A DNA stretch of 37,419 bases from positions 62,591 to 100,009 of the forward strand of contig JH153665.1 in NCBI GenBank assembly GCA_000226015.1. Reading direction: 5' to 3'. Under the pieces are notes generated by a model, which ran no database searches, was not told the DNA's origin, and was given only the letters and a program-made list of their open reading frames with translations. This document shows positions 20,287-25,830 of this stretch, in pieces (positions within the stretch are counted from its first letter, which is position 1; the number at the start of each line of letters is the position of its first letter). The position numbers and the translations under genes are program-made. This stretch comes from Mnemiopsis leidyi. Taxonomy: Eukaryota; Ctenophora; Tentaculata; Lobata; Bolinopsidae.

Positions 20287-22801
20287 CTTGTCGTACTATC
20301 TTTGCATCACAAGTTGGTGGCCTCGCGTGGTAAAATGTGACTGTAATTTGGATTTAGAAAATTCTTATTGATGCCCTTGCGGTATAATACTCTAATATAC
20401 TTAATATTGTTGTCCGGCCGATTGTCGATTATAGTCATGGTACGACTTGTTCATGTCGCGGAGACTGACGTCAAGAATCCCAGTATAGATCGTAAAGATA
20501 TAACATCTGGCTGCTCGTCCATCAGCGTTATCTTTTCCTTGTCGTATAATCCATCATCTCAAGATAAAGGACAACTGTAAACTTTCAAATTAAATAGTTT
20601 TAAAGTCCATCGCCACGTCCATCGCGAGAATTCGATTCAAGAGCAGGGTGAGGGCTGTAAAAAAGGGTAAACGTACTATATCAGTGACAATACTATATAG
20701 TGACAAGTCAAGTTTTTAGTTTAGTGACACCTCAACTTTGTTTCCATTTACTTTTCAAATTATTCCTTAGGTCTTACTTTGCTAATTAAACTTTGATTTT
20801 TTATTCATTTATCAACATGTAAACAAGTTTAAGCGTGCATGAAGGATTCCAGTGGACTTAGTCGTCGTACCTCAAGAAGGGTAAAGGGAAGCAGGTGGAC
20901 GGACAGGCGGACAGCTGAGGAAGGGAAAGGAAGAGCGAGAAGAGTGAAAGAAGAACTAGAAGGGTGAAGGGGTAGAAGAGGGAGAAAGGTTTTAGAATGT
21001 TATGGTGAGCGAGGAGCGAAGCGAAAGGATGGATGGAAGCGAGGAGCGAAGCGAAAAAGTGTGACCGCTTTGACCACAACCGTCCATTATAGATCATAGC
21101 TGTAGATTTATAAGTTTATACAACTGCACAGTGCTCTTTCCTGAGGACTTAATGCAACATATTTGTGGTTAGTCACAGTTATCCTACTAATAAGCATGAA
21201 TTACAGAAAATTTGACATCTTTAAAGTTTGGGGCAATGCTTTTAAAAGATTACGTTACACTAATTTCCAAGAAGCCAAATATTTATGATGTAAGCCATCG
21301 ACATTTTGCAACCTTTACTTCAGTGACAGAACGGATAATTAGGCGAAAGGGACAGCAAGGAAGTTTCGATTAAGTTGATATTTATAACGTAATTTATTAT
21401 ACTGCAAACCCTCAAACAACTCTGATTTTCCTCAACTAATTTATAACATCATTAAATTTGAAGGGTAATCCTGGTACAATTTTCTTGCTCACCTTGAAAT
21501 CCAGGTATGATGCCATACAGGGCTGGTATAACTGCAGGAGCGACGACAATTTTAGTCATTCTCCTGGCTCAAGATATAAGATATTCTTTGATTCATTAGA
21601 TTACAGTTTTATTTGCATATTGACTGAAAAACGCAGAGCATGGTAAATGTATTCTAGATATTACAGTCCATAACTTTTTACAGTGCCACTAGTCAGCATT
21701 AAAAAACAAACTTAATTGTACGAAAGAAACACAAGCTCAGCTTAAGAATGACAAAGAAGAGGATGGAACAAAACTAAAAGCCGCCACATGGAAAAACAAC
21801 GAACAGTTTTACCAGCCGATCCTCATTCCTCGTCAACAGTGCGGCACAGGTGCAGAGCAACGGTAAAACTTGGTAGTTGGTACACTAACAAGTCAAAAAC
21901 TACCAGCCAACTTCCCTGCACCTGGTTTTTTTCGGCGTTTTAAAAACAATGGATCTGGATTTGCGAGAGAGCCTTACACTTTCACTGATTACACAAAAAC
22001 AGAAGCAGTTGGTAAAGAGGGGAGAAAGTCAGGGAGGAACCGGGCGGGTGTGGCTGTAAGCAGGTGGTAGCTAGGAAAAGTAAACAGTCAGCACCACCCC
22101 TGAACTTATCGGAGATACGGTGCCAGCGAGAACCGGCAATATGGCTCTCTCAGCAACCAACGATCTGCGCAGTCTGGACAATACGAGCTCAATTATTGCG
22201 GCTATTTACTATCGTTTTATACAATGTTTTTCTTGAGCAAACAGCTGATGGCTCGCATCTAGACTCCTTCGATGTTTGATCAGAGATAGAGCCGATGTGT
22301 GTTGTAATTAATGTAGTGACATTAACAACGGTTACGGCAGTGGGAAAGTGACGCTAAGTAGATAGAAATAAAGCATGAATAACAAAAACAGATGCAGTAC
22401 GATACTATTAAGGGAGACAGATTCATTTGGGAACTACAAGTTTAATAAGTATGCAGAGTAATATTCGGTGATACCGAAATAGATGTTGACAATTACACAG
22501 GACTCACTGGACTACTTAATCAATTTTTGTTCAGAATGCATACTTTTGCATCATACATTCTCACAATGCATGATGGACGATTTTGTAATCGGCTGATAAA
22601 CAAAATGATCTATAAACCAAACATGCAAAAAGTACTAAACAACAAACCTCCGAAGTACTGAGAAACTCTACGACCAGGGGGCTTTTTAGGGAAAGCCCCG
22701 GCTGTGTTGGGATTGACGATGATGACTTCCGGACTGTCATCGTGTTGGTCCGTGCCGCCCCCGTTCTCCGCCCCTACCATCCGTATGTTCACACTTGTCA
22801 T
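1524..22801 (-). CDS. ABCG (White-type) ABC half-transporter, 17 exons placed, last exon not found
   Basis: This gene encodes a membrane ABC transporter of the G subfamily: nucleotide-binding domain first, then the membrane domain, working as a homo- or heterodimer to export lipids, sterols, pigment precursors or similar small molecules. Exons in order (minus): 22648-22801, 21493-21531, 19211-19321, 18422-18470, 18056-18242, 9785-9853, 9066-9167, 8459-8625, 7191-7356, 4795-4901, 3732-3879, 3438-3518, 3020-3112, 2638-2773, 2328-2398, 1996-2113, 1524-1609. They sum to 1884 nt, or 628 codons, with consistent phases. Visible motifs are Walker A GSSGCGKS (116-123), Q-loop YIQQED (about 160-165), signature LSGGE (224-228), Walker B LIFADE (244-249), H-loop H281 and CPPDYNPADFY (322-332). 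Five membrane helices follow between about 413 and 563. The family is usually 600-700 residues, so only about 30-50 residues, with the sixth helix, are missing. The substrate cannot be told from sequence. Confidence 0.93.
1996..2113 (-). CDS. ABCG exon 16 (end of helix 5 and re-entrant segment)
   Basis: Encodes FILIGNVKDWMLPFQETSWL and RYSYEAAIITHFGDYGGQI, matching the family pattern 'F...IP.W..W....S..RY..EA...N.F'. The acceptor is ATTTCAG and the donor TAG|GTAGGG. Leaves in phase 1. Confidence 0.92.
2328..2398 (-). CDS. ABCG exon 15 (fifth membrane helix, first part)
   Basis: A 71-nt exon encoding WEPLNTLAIAPTVYAPHFLF, equivalent to 'A....P....P...FGG'. The acceptor is GTGATAG and the donor CAA|GTTAGT. 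Enters in phase 1 and leaves in phase 0. Confidence 0.88.
2638..2773 (-). CDS. ABCG exon 14 (membrane helices 3 and 4)
   Basis: Encodes VPACVLLPLIFNVVCYFMIF and KFLFLWFISALAILTSTSIG, two hydrophobic helices in the expected order. The acceptor is GATTGTAG and the donor TTG|GTAAAT. Leaves in phase 1. Confidence 0.92.
3020..3112 (-). CDS. ABCG exon 13 (ELPLFVRE motif)
   Basis: Encodes VLPTELPLFVREYSSGTYS and ISAWYIAKALIE, the conserved loop 'E.P.F.RE...G.Y....Y...K...E' between membrane helices 2 and 3. The acceptor is TTGTTTAG and the donor GAG|GTAACA. Phase 0 on both sides. Confidence 0.94.
3361..3478 (-). repeat. Tandem partial duplication of ABCG exon 12 end and donor
   Basis: Two adjacent stretches of about 57-60 bp share ACATGCTTT at one end and GGTATTTTACTG at the other, with TTGGTGT and CAA(C/T)AA(C/T)ATT between them. 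The 3421-3478 copy contains the last part of exon 12 with a good donor (CAG|GTATTT). The 3361-3420 copy is diverged and reads TAG|GGTATT at the equivalent place. Confidence 0.7.
3438..3518 (-). CDS. ABCG exon 12 (second membrane helix)
   Basis: An 81-nt phase 0/0 exon between ACTCTTCAG and CAG|GTATTT. It encodes GCLFLIVYMLSLFGVFNNIQ, equivalent to the 'GALFL...N..F...F' helix before the ELPLFxRE motif. A degraded copy of its 3' half and donor lies just downstream at about 3364-3418. Confidence 0.85.
3732..3879 (-). CDS. ABCG exon 11 (connecting helix and first membrane helix)
   Basis: Encodes GWLTEFKVCMWRNIKILSRN, the 'W..Q...L..R......R.P' connecting helix of ABCG proteins, then VLQHVAISLFFGLAFLQLDM as membrane helix 1. 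The acceptor is TTCTCAG and the donor ATG|GTAAGT. Confidence 0.93.
4795..4901 (-). CDS. ABCG exon 10 (linker to the membrane domain)
   Basis: Encodes 35 polar residues, DIVKGYDNSAEKTECGQIIK..., corresponding to the cytosolic linker after NPADFY. The acceptor is TAATCAG and the donor GCGG|GTAATT. Leaves in phase 2, which fits the next exon. Confidence 0.85.
6741..6788 (-). CDS. Possible optional 48-nt ABCG exon
   Basis: An AG/GT-bounded 48-nt segment (CGTCTCAG acceptor, ACG|GTAGGC donor) that is phase 0 on both sides and open, encoding EAGTEHAARVSHSHQT. It would sit in the linker between exons 9 and 10. The linker length without it already matches White-type proteins, so it may be a cassette exon or a chance occurrence. 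Confidence 0.2.
6951..7035. repeat. Short tandem repeat, about 26-bp unit, 3.3 copies
   Basis: Units begin ATAGTC(A/T)GATAGTGAT at 6951, 6975 and about 7001, with a partial fourth copy ending at 7035. It lies in an ABCG intron. Confidence 0.8.
7093..7155. repeat. AACGTTTAGTTAG-type short tandem repeat
   Basis: Five AACGTT cores, spaced by TTAG(T/C)TAG-like sequence, lie in a row inside an ABCG intron next to exon 9. Confidence 0.7.
7191..7356 (-). CDS. ABCG exon 9 (end of the ATPase domain, NPADFY motif)
   Basis: Encodes IMLLHNGHVAYYG and YTCPPDYNPADFYIKTLA, the strongly conserved 'G...YxG' and 'CPxxxNPADF' segments that close the ABCG nucleotide-binding domain. The acceptor is CTCTCAG and the donor GCG|GTAAGT. 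Leaves in phase 0. Confidence 0.95.
8238..8333. repeat. Imperfect inverted repeat (hairpin)
   Basis: The left arm contains GTTCGACTCGCACGGAAGTT. The right arm contains AACTTCCGTGCGTTCGAC near 8316-8333, plus a second diverged block GTCGAACTTGCGTGTC. Perfect pairing covers CGCACGGAAGTT and the outer GTCGAAC is nearly paired. It lies in an ABCG intron, and no tRNA-like fold was found. Confidence 0.6.
8459..8625 (-). CDS. ABCG exon 8 (Walker B, D-loop, H-loop)
   Basis: Encodes PLIFADEPTSGLDA (Walker B with catalytic E249, and D-loop) through to NIVVTIHQPSSDVFSLFD (H-loop H281). The acceptor is ATATCAG and the donor AA|GTAAGT. Leaves in phase 2. Confidence 0.96.
9066..9167 (-). CDS. ABCG exon 7 (ABC signature)
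   Basis: Encodes 34 residues with DSLVGVPGSETQ and the ABC signature LSGGERKRLSLCME. Flanked by CCAG and GAG|GTAATG, phase 0 on both sides. The conserved G after the helical subdomain and the full LSGGE make the call secure. Confidence 0.95.
9197..9530. repeat. Four tandem copies of an 79-90-bp unit
   Basis: Units start with ATTTTGT at 9197, 9280, 9370 and 9452. Each reads ATTTTG(..)TAGTTTTG..., AATTATTGATTATA-like, CATAGT(T/C)ACTATAT and ends in CAAAGTC. The array lies between ABCG exons 6 and 7. Copies differ by substitutions and by small internal duplications such as TGTGAAGTTCA. Confidence 0.85.
9785..9853 (-). CDS. ABCG exon 6 (helical subdomain)
   Basis: Encodes 23 residues, ANLRLGHLSTEEK..., matching the 'A.LRL...' segment that follows 'ETL.F.A' in ABCG proteins. 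The acceptor is ATTTCAG and the donor GAG|GTAAGT. Phase 0 on both sides. Confidence 0.9.
10549..10558. promoter_or_regulatory. CRE-type palindrome GTGACGTCAC
   Basis: A full CREB/ATF consensus (TGACGTCA) in a 10-bp palindrome. It lies 5.5 kb upstream of the nested GPCR and inside an ABCG intron. The match is exact but short, and its function is unproven. Confidence 0.3.
12680..12743. repeat. Hairpin with 26-bp arms and 12-nt loop
   Basis: Arms at 12680-12705 (TATGCGAAGCTCAACTTTAG...) and 12718-12743 pair at 23 of 26 positions. The loop is rich in TATATA. The size and shape suit either a small MITE remnant or a miRNA precursor; nothing in the sequence decides between them. Confidence 0.75.
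13956..14266. repeat. Satellite-like tandem array, six units alternating 50 and 56 bp
   Basis: Each unit starts ATCTGCT(G/A)TTT(A/T)GCATCATT and ends near ATCTGTA. Units 2 and 4 carry an extra CCAATC-like 6 bp and CTACTTCAG. Units 1, 3 and 5 are the 50-bp form with CCAAT(T/A)CAG. Unit 6 is a diverged 50-bp form, CTACTTCAG-type, with a degraded end. The alternation implies that 106-bp dimers were duplicated. Confidence 0.9.
14458..15394 (+). pseudogene. Broken non-LTR retrotransposon (LINE) reverse transcriptase, C-terminal part
   Basis: The palm-domain box is visible as EYADDVDFLGEVEQKL (about 14602-14652), followed in another frame by a thumb-like SLKVDEQNTEFVRW. From 14874 to 15290 comes a typical C-terminal part with ISFSRRIQVYEAQVMSELLY, RRHLRCILYITWPNKISNKN and RIEISSWTMLGHVMRLPEN. 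The last piece, RDRKKWRRLFDE and a stop at 15392-15394, is again out of frame after an AT-rich insertion. Frame changes and internal stops show that it is dead. The N-terminal part and endonuclease are absent, as expected for a 5'-truncated copy. It lies antisense in the ABCG intron. Confidence 0.85.
15491..15529. repeat. GAAAGTATAAGTTT x 3 tandem repeat
   Basis: Three consecutive copies of GAAAGTATAAGTTT or nearly so, just after the LINE fragment. Low-complexity intronic sequence. Confidence 0.85.
16099..17226 (+). CDS. Rhodopsin-family (class A) G protein-coupled receptor, single coding exon
   Basis: A 375-residue seven-helix receptor in the plasma membrane; the ligand is unknown. The N-terminus has a glycosylation site (N16-M-T). 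Helices lie at about 22-46, 58-82, 95-120, 140-160, 187-215, 260-285 and 292-312. Family marks are LGNG in helix 1, ALLD in helix 2, a cysteine pair (ACxL-type GVCLL before helix 3, FLSCSF in the second extracellular loop), CYTPTF in helix 6, NPFLYG (NPxxY) in helix 7 and NRSFREYV as helix 8. The usual D/E-R-Y after helix 3 is replaced by SCYRLW. Size and intact frame indicate a working gene. TTTATCTCAG directly before AAAGATGG looks like a 3' splice site, so an upstream non-coding exon is likely. The whole coding region sits in the ABCG intron on the opposite strand, and its GC content is higher than that of the surrounding intron. Confidence 0.93.
   Translation: MADLHDTMITNMDATLNMTHTSKILLLTFYLHVMVICVLGNGMILKGTFGRGAIKTDKVTVVCVEALALLDFTIAIFHVIPVMVTLASGRWMMGSGVCLLNAFISRALYINEIFLTVAISCYRLWMLKQPRAVRRSINILYARAFLLILTAISFGCAGSQLHQGGARFEPQFLSCSFTQVTGKSSPKLMVVGSTIFLALPMMLIVVINILIVTIVSNQSTTVRKSSTMPILKKGESGTSTFATMALKKRHKGYNQSTFVTISLVCLVFVCCYTPTFILTVSIAAHCTPPDWFYSFTVAFLTLTIAANPFLYGATNRSFREYVLSTIGSRYLNTLKEALGTIKNSLSGFVPLENMSGSNFASERSKASDVADVLDS
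17302..17370. repeat. Degenerate GCTAAGTTTTTAGTT repeats after the GPCR stop
   Basis: Four diverged copies of (T)GCTAAGTTTTTAGT-like sequence, about 18 bp apart, probably in the 3' UTR of the GPCR. No clear AATAAA was found close by. Confidence 0.6.
18056..18242 (-). CDS. ABCG exon 5 (Walker A lysine and Q-loop)
   Basis: Completes Walker A (SGCGKSTLLNALAG, K122) and continues through the Q-loop YIQQED to VRETLLFQ. The acceptor is TCACACAG and the donor CAG|GTTGG. Its 3' intron is the 8.2-kb one that contains the GPCR gene. Confidence 0.95.
18422..18470 (-). CDS. ABCG exon 4 (strand leading into Walker A)
   Basis: A 49-nt exon encoding VSGYARSGQVLAIMGS, the conserved 'VSG...GxxxAIMGPSG' segment. 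The acceptor is ACTTACAG and the donor AAG|GTGAGC. Enters in phase 1 and leaves in phase 2, matching both neighbours. Confidence 0.92.
19211..19321 (-). CDS. ABCG exon 3 (first strands of the ATPase domain)
   Basis: Encodes DYSSVDLSWDNVSVDV...GRKQILEK, the typical start of an ABCG nucleotide-binding domain just before the Walker A exon. The acceptor is TACTTACCCAG and the donor G|GTATGT. Phase 1 on both sides. The acceptor and first five exon bases are duplicated upstream in the intron (see the 19317-19467 repeat). Confidence 0.92.
19317..19467 (-). repeat. Direct duplication that copies the ABCG exon 3 splice acceptor
   Basis: Copy 1 (19317-19398) and copy 2 (19399-19467) both begin GTAATCTGGGTAAGTAGTGC and end ATACTGTTAA. 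On the gene strand the duplicated block includes TACTTACCCAG|ATTAC, the acceptor plus five exon bases. Copy 1 also contains an inner 20-bp repeat (TATAGTCAATTAGAAAATG). Confidence 0.9.
20066..20285. repeat. Long GT/TG microsatellite interrupted by an assembly gap
   Basis: (GT)n with a few T and A interruptions runs from 20066 to 20285. Positions 20205-20255 are 51 N, so the true array length is unknown. It lies in the intron between ABCG exons 2 and 3. Open frames through it (poly Cys-Val) are not genes. Confidence 0.97.
20873..21058. repeat. Purine-rich tract with an 18-bp direct repeat
   Basis: About 185 bases that are mostly A and G on the plus strand, with a short break near 20990-21004. 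GCGAGGAGCGAAGCGAAA occurs at 21009-21026 and again at 21039-21056. It lies in the ABCG intron between exons 2 and 3. Such polypurine strands can form triplex DNA, but this stretch has scattered pyrimidines. Confidence 0.7.
21493..21531 (-). CDS. ABCG exon 2, 39-nt in-frame microexon
   Basis: Lies between an acceptor CTGCAG and the donor G|GTGAGC. It encodes 13 residues, VIPALYGIIPGFQ, and is phase 1 on both sides. Exon 1 and exon 3 are also compatible with direct joining, so this could be a cassette exon. It lies before the conserved ATPase core, so homology does not test it. Confidence 0.5.
22648..22801 (-). CDS. ABCG exon 1 (start codon, cytosolic N-terminus)
   Basis: Starts with ATG and encodes 51 residues of polar, proline- and glycine-rich N-terminal sequence beginning MTSVNIRMVGAENGGG and ending SQYFG. 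It stops in phase 1 at the donor G|GTTTGT. Such variable leaders precede the ATPase domain in ABCG proteins. An AG just upstream suggests that a 5' UTR exon may exist. Confidence 0.75.
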
Positions 22802-23694
22802 CAGCTCCTACAGATCTGGGTTCAGAGAGTGTAATTACACAGAATTCATCAGCATGGGAGGGAAATGACTGAGTGGTGGCACCGGTATTCAGGTGGCATT
22901 AGAGTACTAGGACAACGATCTACAAGAATAAGTTCAGACATTTGATAAATTATAGCTACTGCTAGTTTCAATTTCAAAAGAAAAATGAAGAATACTAGGT
23001 TTCAAAATATGTCTCCATGAATTCATCGCGTTACCTCCTATTAAGGTTTCTGGTTATAGAGCATTGATTTTCAGAAGTACAAAGTAATTACGGTAAAGTT
23101 AATGTGAAATTCGGAAACGAGAAACTATTATCAAAGGAGATTATGTTCGCAACTGTTTTTGATACGAGAATTATATTTATCACATTTTTATTCGAAAACG
23201 GCGTGCAGGAATTAGCGCCAAGTGAGGACCAACCTCAGAATAGAAAGTTTAATCTTGCGCTTTTATCAAATTTTTCGATACCTGTCTAAAAAAGCGCAAA
23301 ATAGCTGCAAAACCTTAATTCAACCCGGGAAAAACTTGATAGATTGAAAATCATGTAAATAATGAAAGTACGAGAAGATCAGTCCATCGTTTTGCCTAAA
23401 ACAGCACATGGTCAGTGTTTGCAGTGTTGTTGACACATTCGTACATAACATTTTCAACAGTAATCCGTCAATTAAATTCAACCTAGACATAGGATATGAT
23501 GTCGAGACTTTTGCCATGAATCAAGCGTTGAAACAAGCAAAAACAAGGTAATTTTATCGTGCTGGCTCTAAATTAGTCAACAGCTATCCTAAACGCAGTG
23601 TGCGGACAACTTTCAGTACAGAGCCGATATTAGAGAGTCCAGTGTATCACAAACGTCGGGAAACAGTAGGATGAGGTACAGAATTGGGTATATA

Positions 23695-23730
23695 TACAAA
23701 ATTGGGTATATATATATACCCAATTTTGTA
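23695..23730. repeat. Perfect 36-bp palindrome
   Basis: The left half is TACAAAATTGGGTATATA and the right half is its exact reverse complement. It is preceded by a shorter copy GAATTGGGTATATATAC and followed by ATACATGTACATGTATACAC, which occurs twice. It can form a cruciform. Confidence 0.95.
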
Positions 23731-24063
23731 CATGTCTATATATACATGTACATGTATACACGTGCATACATGTACATGTATACACGTCTTACGTCTACCA
23801 CAACTATGAACAAGGCTTACACATGACGTTTGACATGGTTTACAGTATACCAACTATACCTGGTACACGATGTTATTGTGTACACTGTACAAGGTATAAC
23901 ACGTGCACGGCACTGTATAGTGTACTATATACACGATTTATACACGCGTAGTAACTATGCATAGAGTATACACCGATCGTTGTTTACACGGTAGATACAC
24001 TAAATATACGGTTAAGACACGGTATATACACGGAGGTTCACACACACACACACATACACACAA
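23730..24063. repeat. TGTATACAC/ACATGTA-rich simple sequence with a CA run
   Basis: Alternating purine-pyrimidine words (ACATGTA, GTATACAC, TACACGG) recur across the stretch, ending in (AC)n at about 24040-24063. It is low complexity; the frames open across it are rich in Tyr, Thr and His and are not convincing genes. Confidence 0.65.
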
Positions 24064-25812
24064 CAGTAACGGCAGGATAATACCAGATCAGGTTTCAGGC
24101 TCTGACAACAGCTGTATAGGTACAACAACTAAGTATAGATCTGCTGTAGGTTGTTGTAAGTTGGGGCCGCTATTGACTGTTAAATGTGGGGACACTCTCG
24201 GGTGTTATGGCTGTTATAGATTAGATAGTTATCAAGAAAGCCAGCAGCTAAAAGACCAAGGGTCTTCCTTGTAGCACCTGCAATACAGTATCGATCTTAA
24301 TAAAATCGGAAAACGAAGGGCAGACGAGCTGGTAAACATTACAACATGTGAGGATGCAAGGCCGGCAGTGTACACTGTACATGTATTTGTTTTAGGAGTA
24401 AATCTAACTGTAGTCCAGCAACTGATCTGCTTTAAGAATGGTGGTCATGAACTATGAGAAAGTTGGAATGACATGAAAATCGATGCCGTCATTGTCTTGC
24501 AATTGTTACTCCTGTACCCAGGCTATTACAGTTATACTGAAGGGGCACTGGAAGATTCTAGATCTTTTAACGGAGACCCTCCTCACTTAACCCTCAATCA
24601 CGGTTTCCCAGTCATTCGGCTGAGTCGAACGAAGAAGATTGCTTAGGCAAATGCCTTTAGCGCACTCCTCTAGGATTGACAGGAGTGAGAATCTTCATAT
24701 CAGTATTTGAATACTTCCCATATTTCAGCTGGCCTGTCCTGAGGACAGTGTCCTCACACTTACACAGCTATGGTGTCTCGTTATGATAATCCCTGTATGT
24801 CTCGCACAAGCACATATTATACCCTTTGGTCAATGGGTCACCAACAATCTAAACAATCCACTGTAGTATCTCAGAAAGCATTGGGCTACATCATGTATTC
24901 AAGACCCCTCTGTTCCCATAACCCTCTTCGGTGGTAAAGACGTACCGACCTTCTTTAAGTCACGACTCGAGATACTTGGTTTTCGGATGTCAGGTGTGTG
25001 GCTATTCAAGTATAAGAACTAACATCTGCAATAAAAAATAAAACGAGGAAAGAACTGCAGAACATGAATTGAAGTTGACAAAACGATGACCCTTTACCGG
25101 TTATTCATATATCTTGGTTAAATCGAATTATATCAGTGATATAATTATTAATTCAATCTCACGCAATGAAGATCTTATCGATTTTTTGTGATATCATCAC
25201 GAAATTTAGAATCGAATCTTTCCCAGAGGTTGAAAGCAATGTGTCGTGAAATAATAAAGCTCCTTTACACTTATACAGTTGTGTTTAGCGGAACAATAAG
25301 ATGTAACACATCTCTTCCGAGCGCCAACAGCTGTCCCGATGTTATTCTAAAGACGAGGCAAAACTTTTTTCTGTTCTTTAAAGTCGGTACACAATCAAAA
25401 TCGATCCGACCAAAAGTATCGGCGATAGAAAACGCATCCGCCCGAAGTAACATGTTGTAATACTTGTTTTCTATCAACATGTTTTGATACAGATACAATT
25501 AACTAAAAAAGTTAAGTAAACAGTGACAATGAAAAGAAAAACATGCAATCTACAACAATATCACAACCAAGTTTCAGCAGCAAAAGCCTACAAAGAGCAA
25601 CTTCACAAAACAAAAAAGCAGAGAAGTTTGTGGTGCGAGCGCGTAGGCCGGCACACCGGTCTTTCTAAATCTTCCATTGTCCAGCTAAAAAAGTATCACC
25701 AGATGTTTGGAGGTGATGTAAACAGAAACCAGAAAATTGCCATTACAAGAGTTGGAAGTAAAAAGTAAAAACTAAATTAAACATTAATGAACGGTACACT
25801 AAGCCCGGGTCC

Positions 25813-25830
25813 CGAGGTCACGTGACCTCG
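25813..25830. promoter_or_regulatory. 18-bp palindrome containing a CLEAR/E-box motif
   Basis: CGAGGTCACGTGACCTCG is a perfect palindrome. Its core GTCACGTGAC is exactly the CLEAR element known to bind TFEB/MITF-type bHLH-zip factors. It sits in a small GC-richer patch (25800-25990) with a second small palindrome CAGCCACCTGGCTG and an RFX-like half site GGCAAC. It lies 3 kb upstream of the ABCG start and 4.8 kb upstream of the receptor start. Its role is an inference. Confidence 0.4.

Noticed and set aside
20067-20333. Cys/Val-repeat open frames.
   Set aside because: They are translations of the GT microsatellite and of the N gap.
25523-25768. Basic 81-residue open frame as a DNA-binding or transposase fragment.
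   Set aside because: No family recognised and no repeat ends around it; kept only as a note in the intergenic entry.
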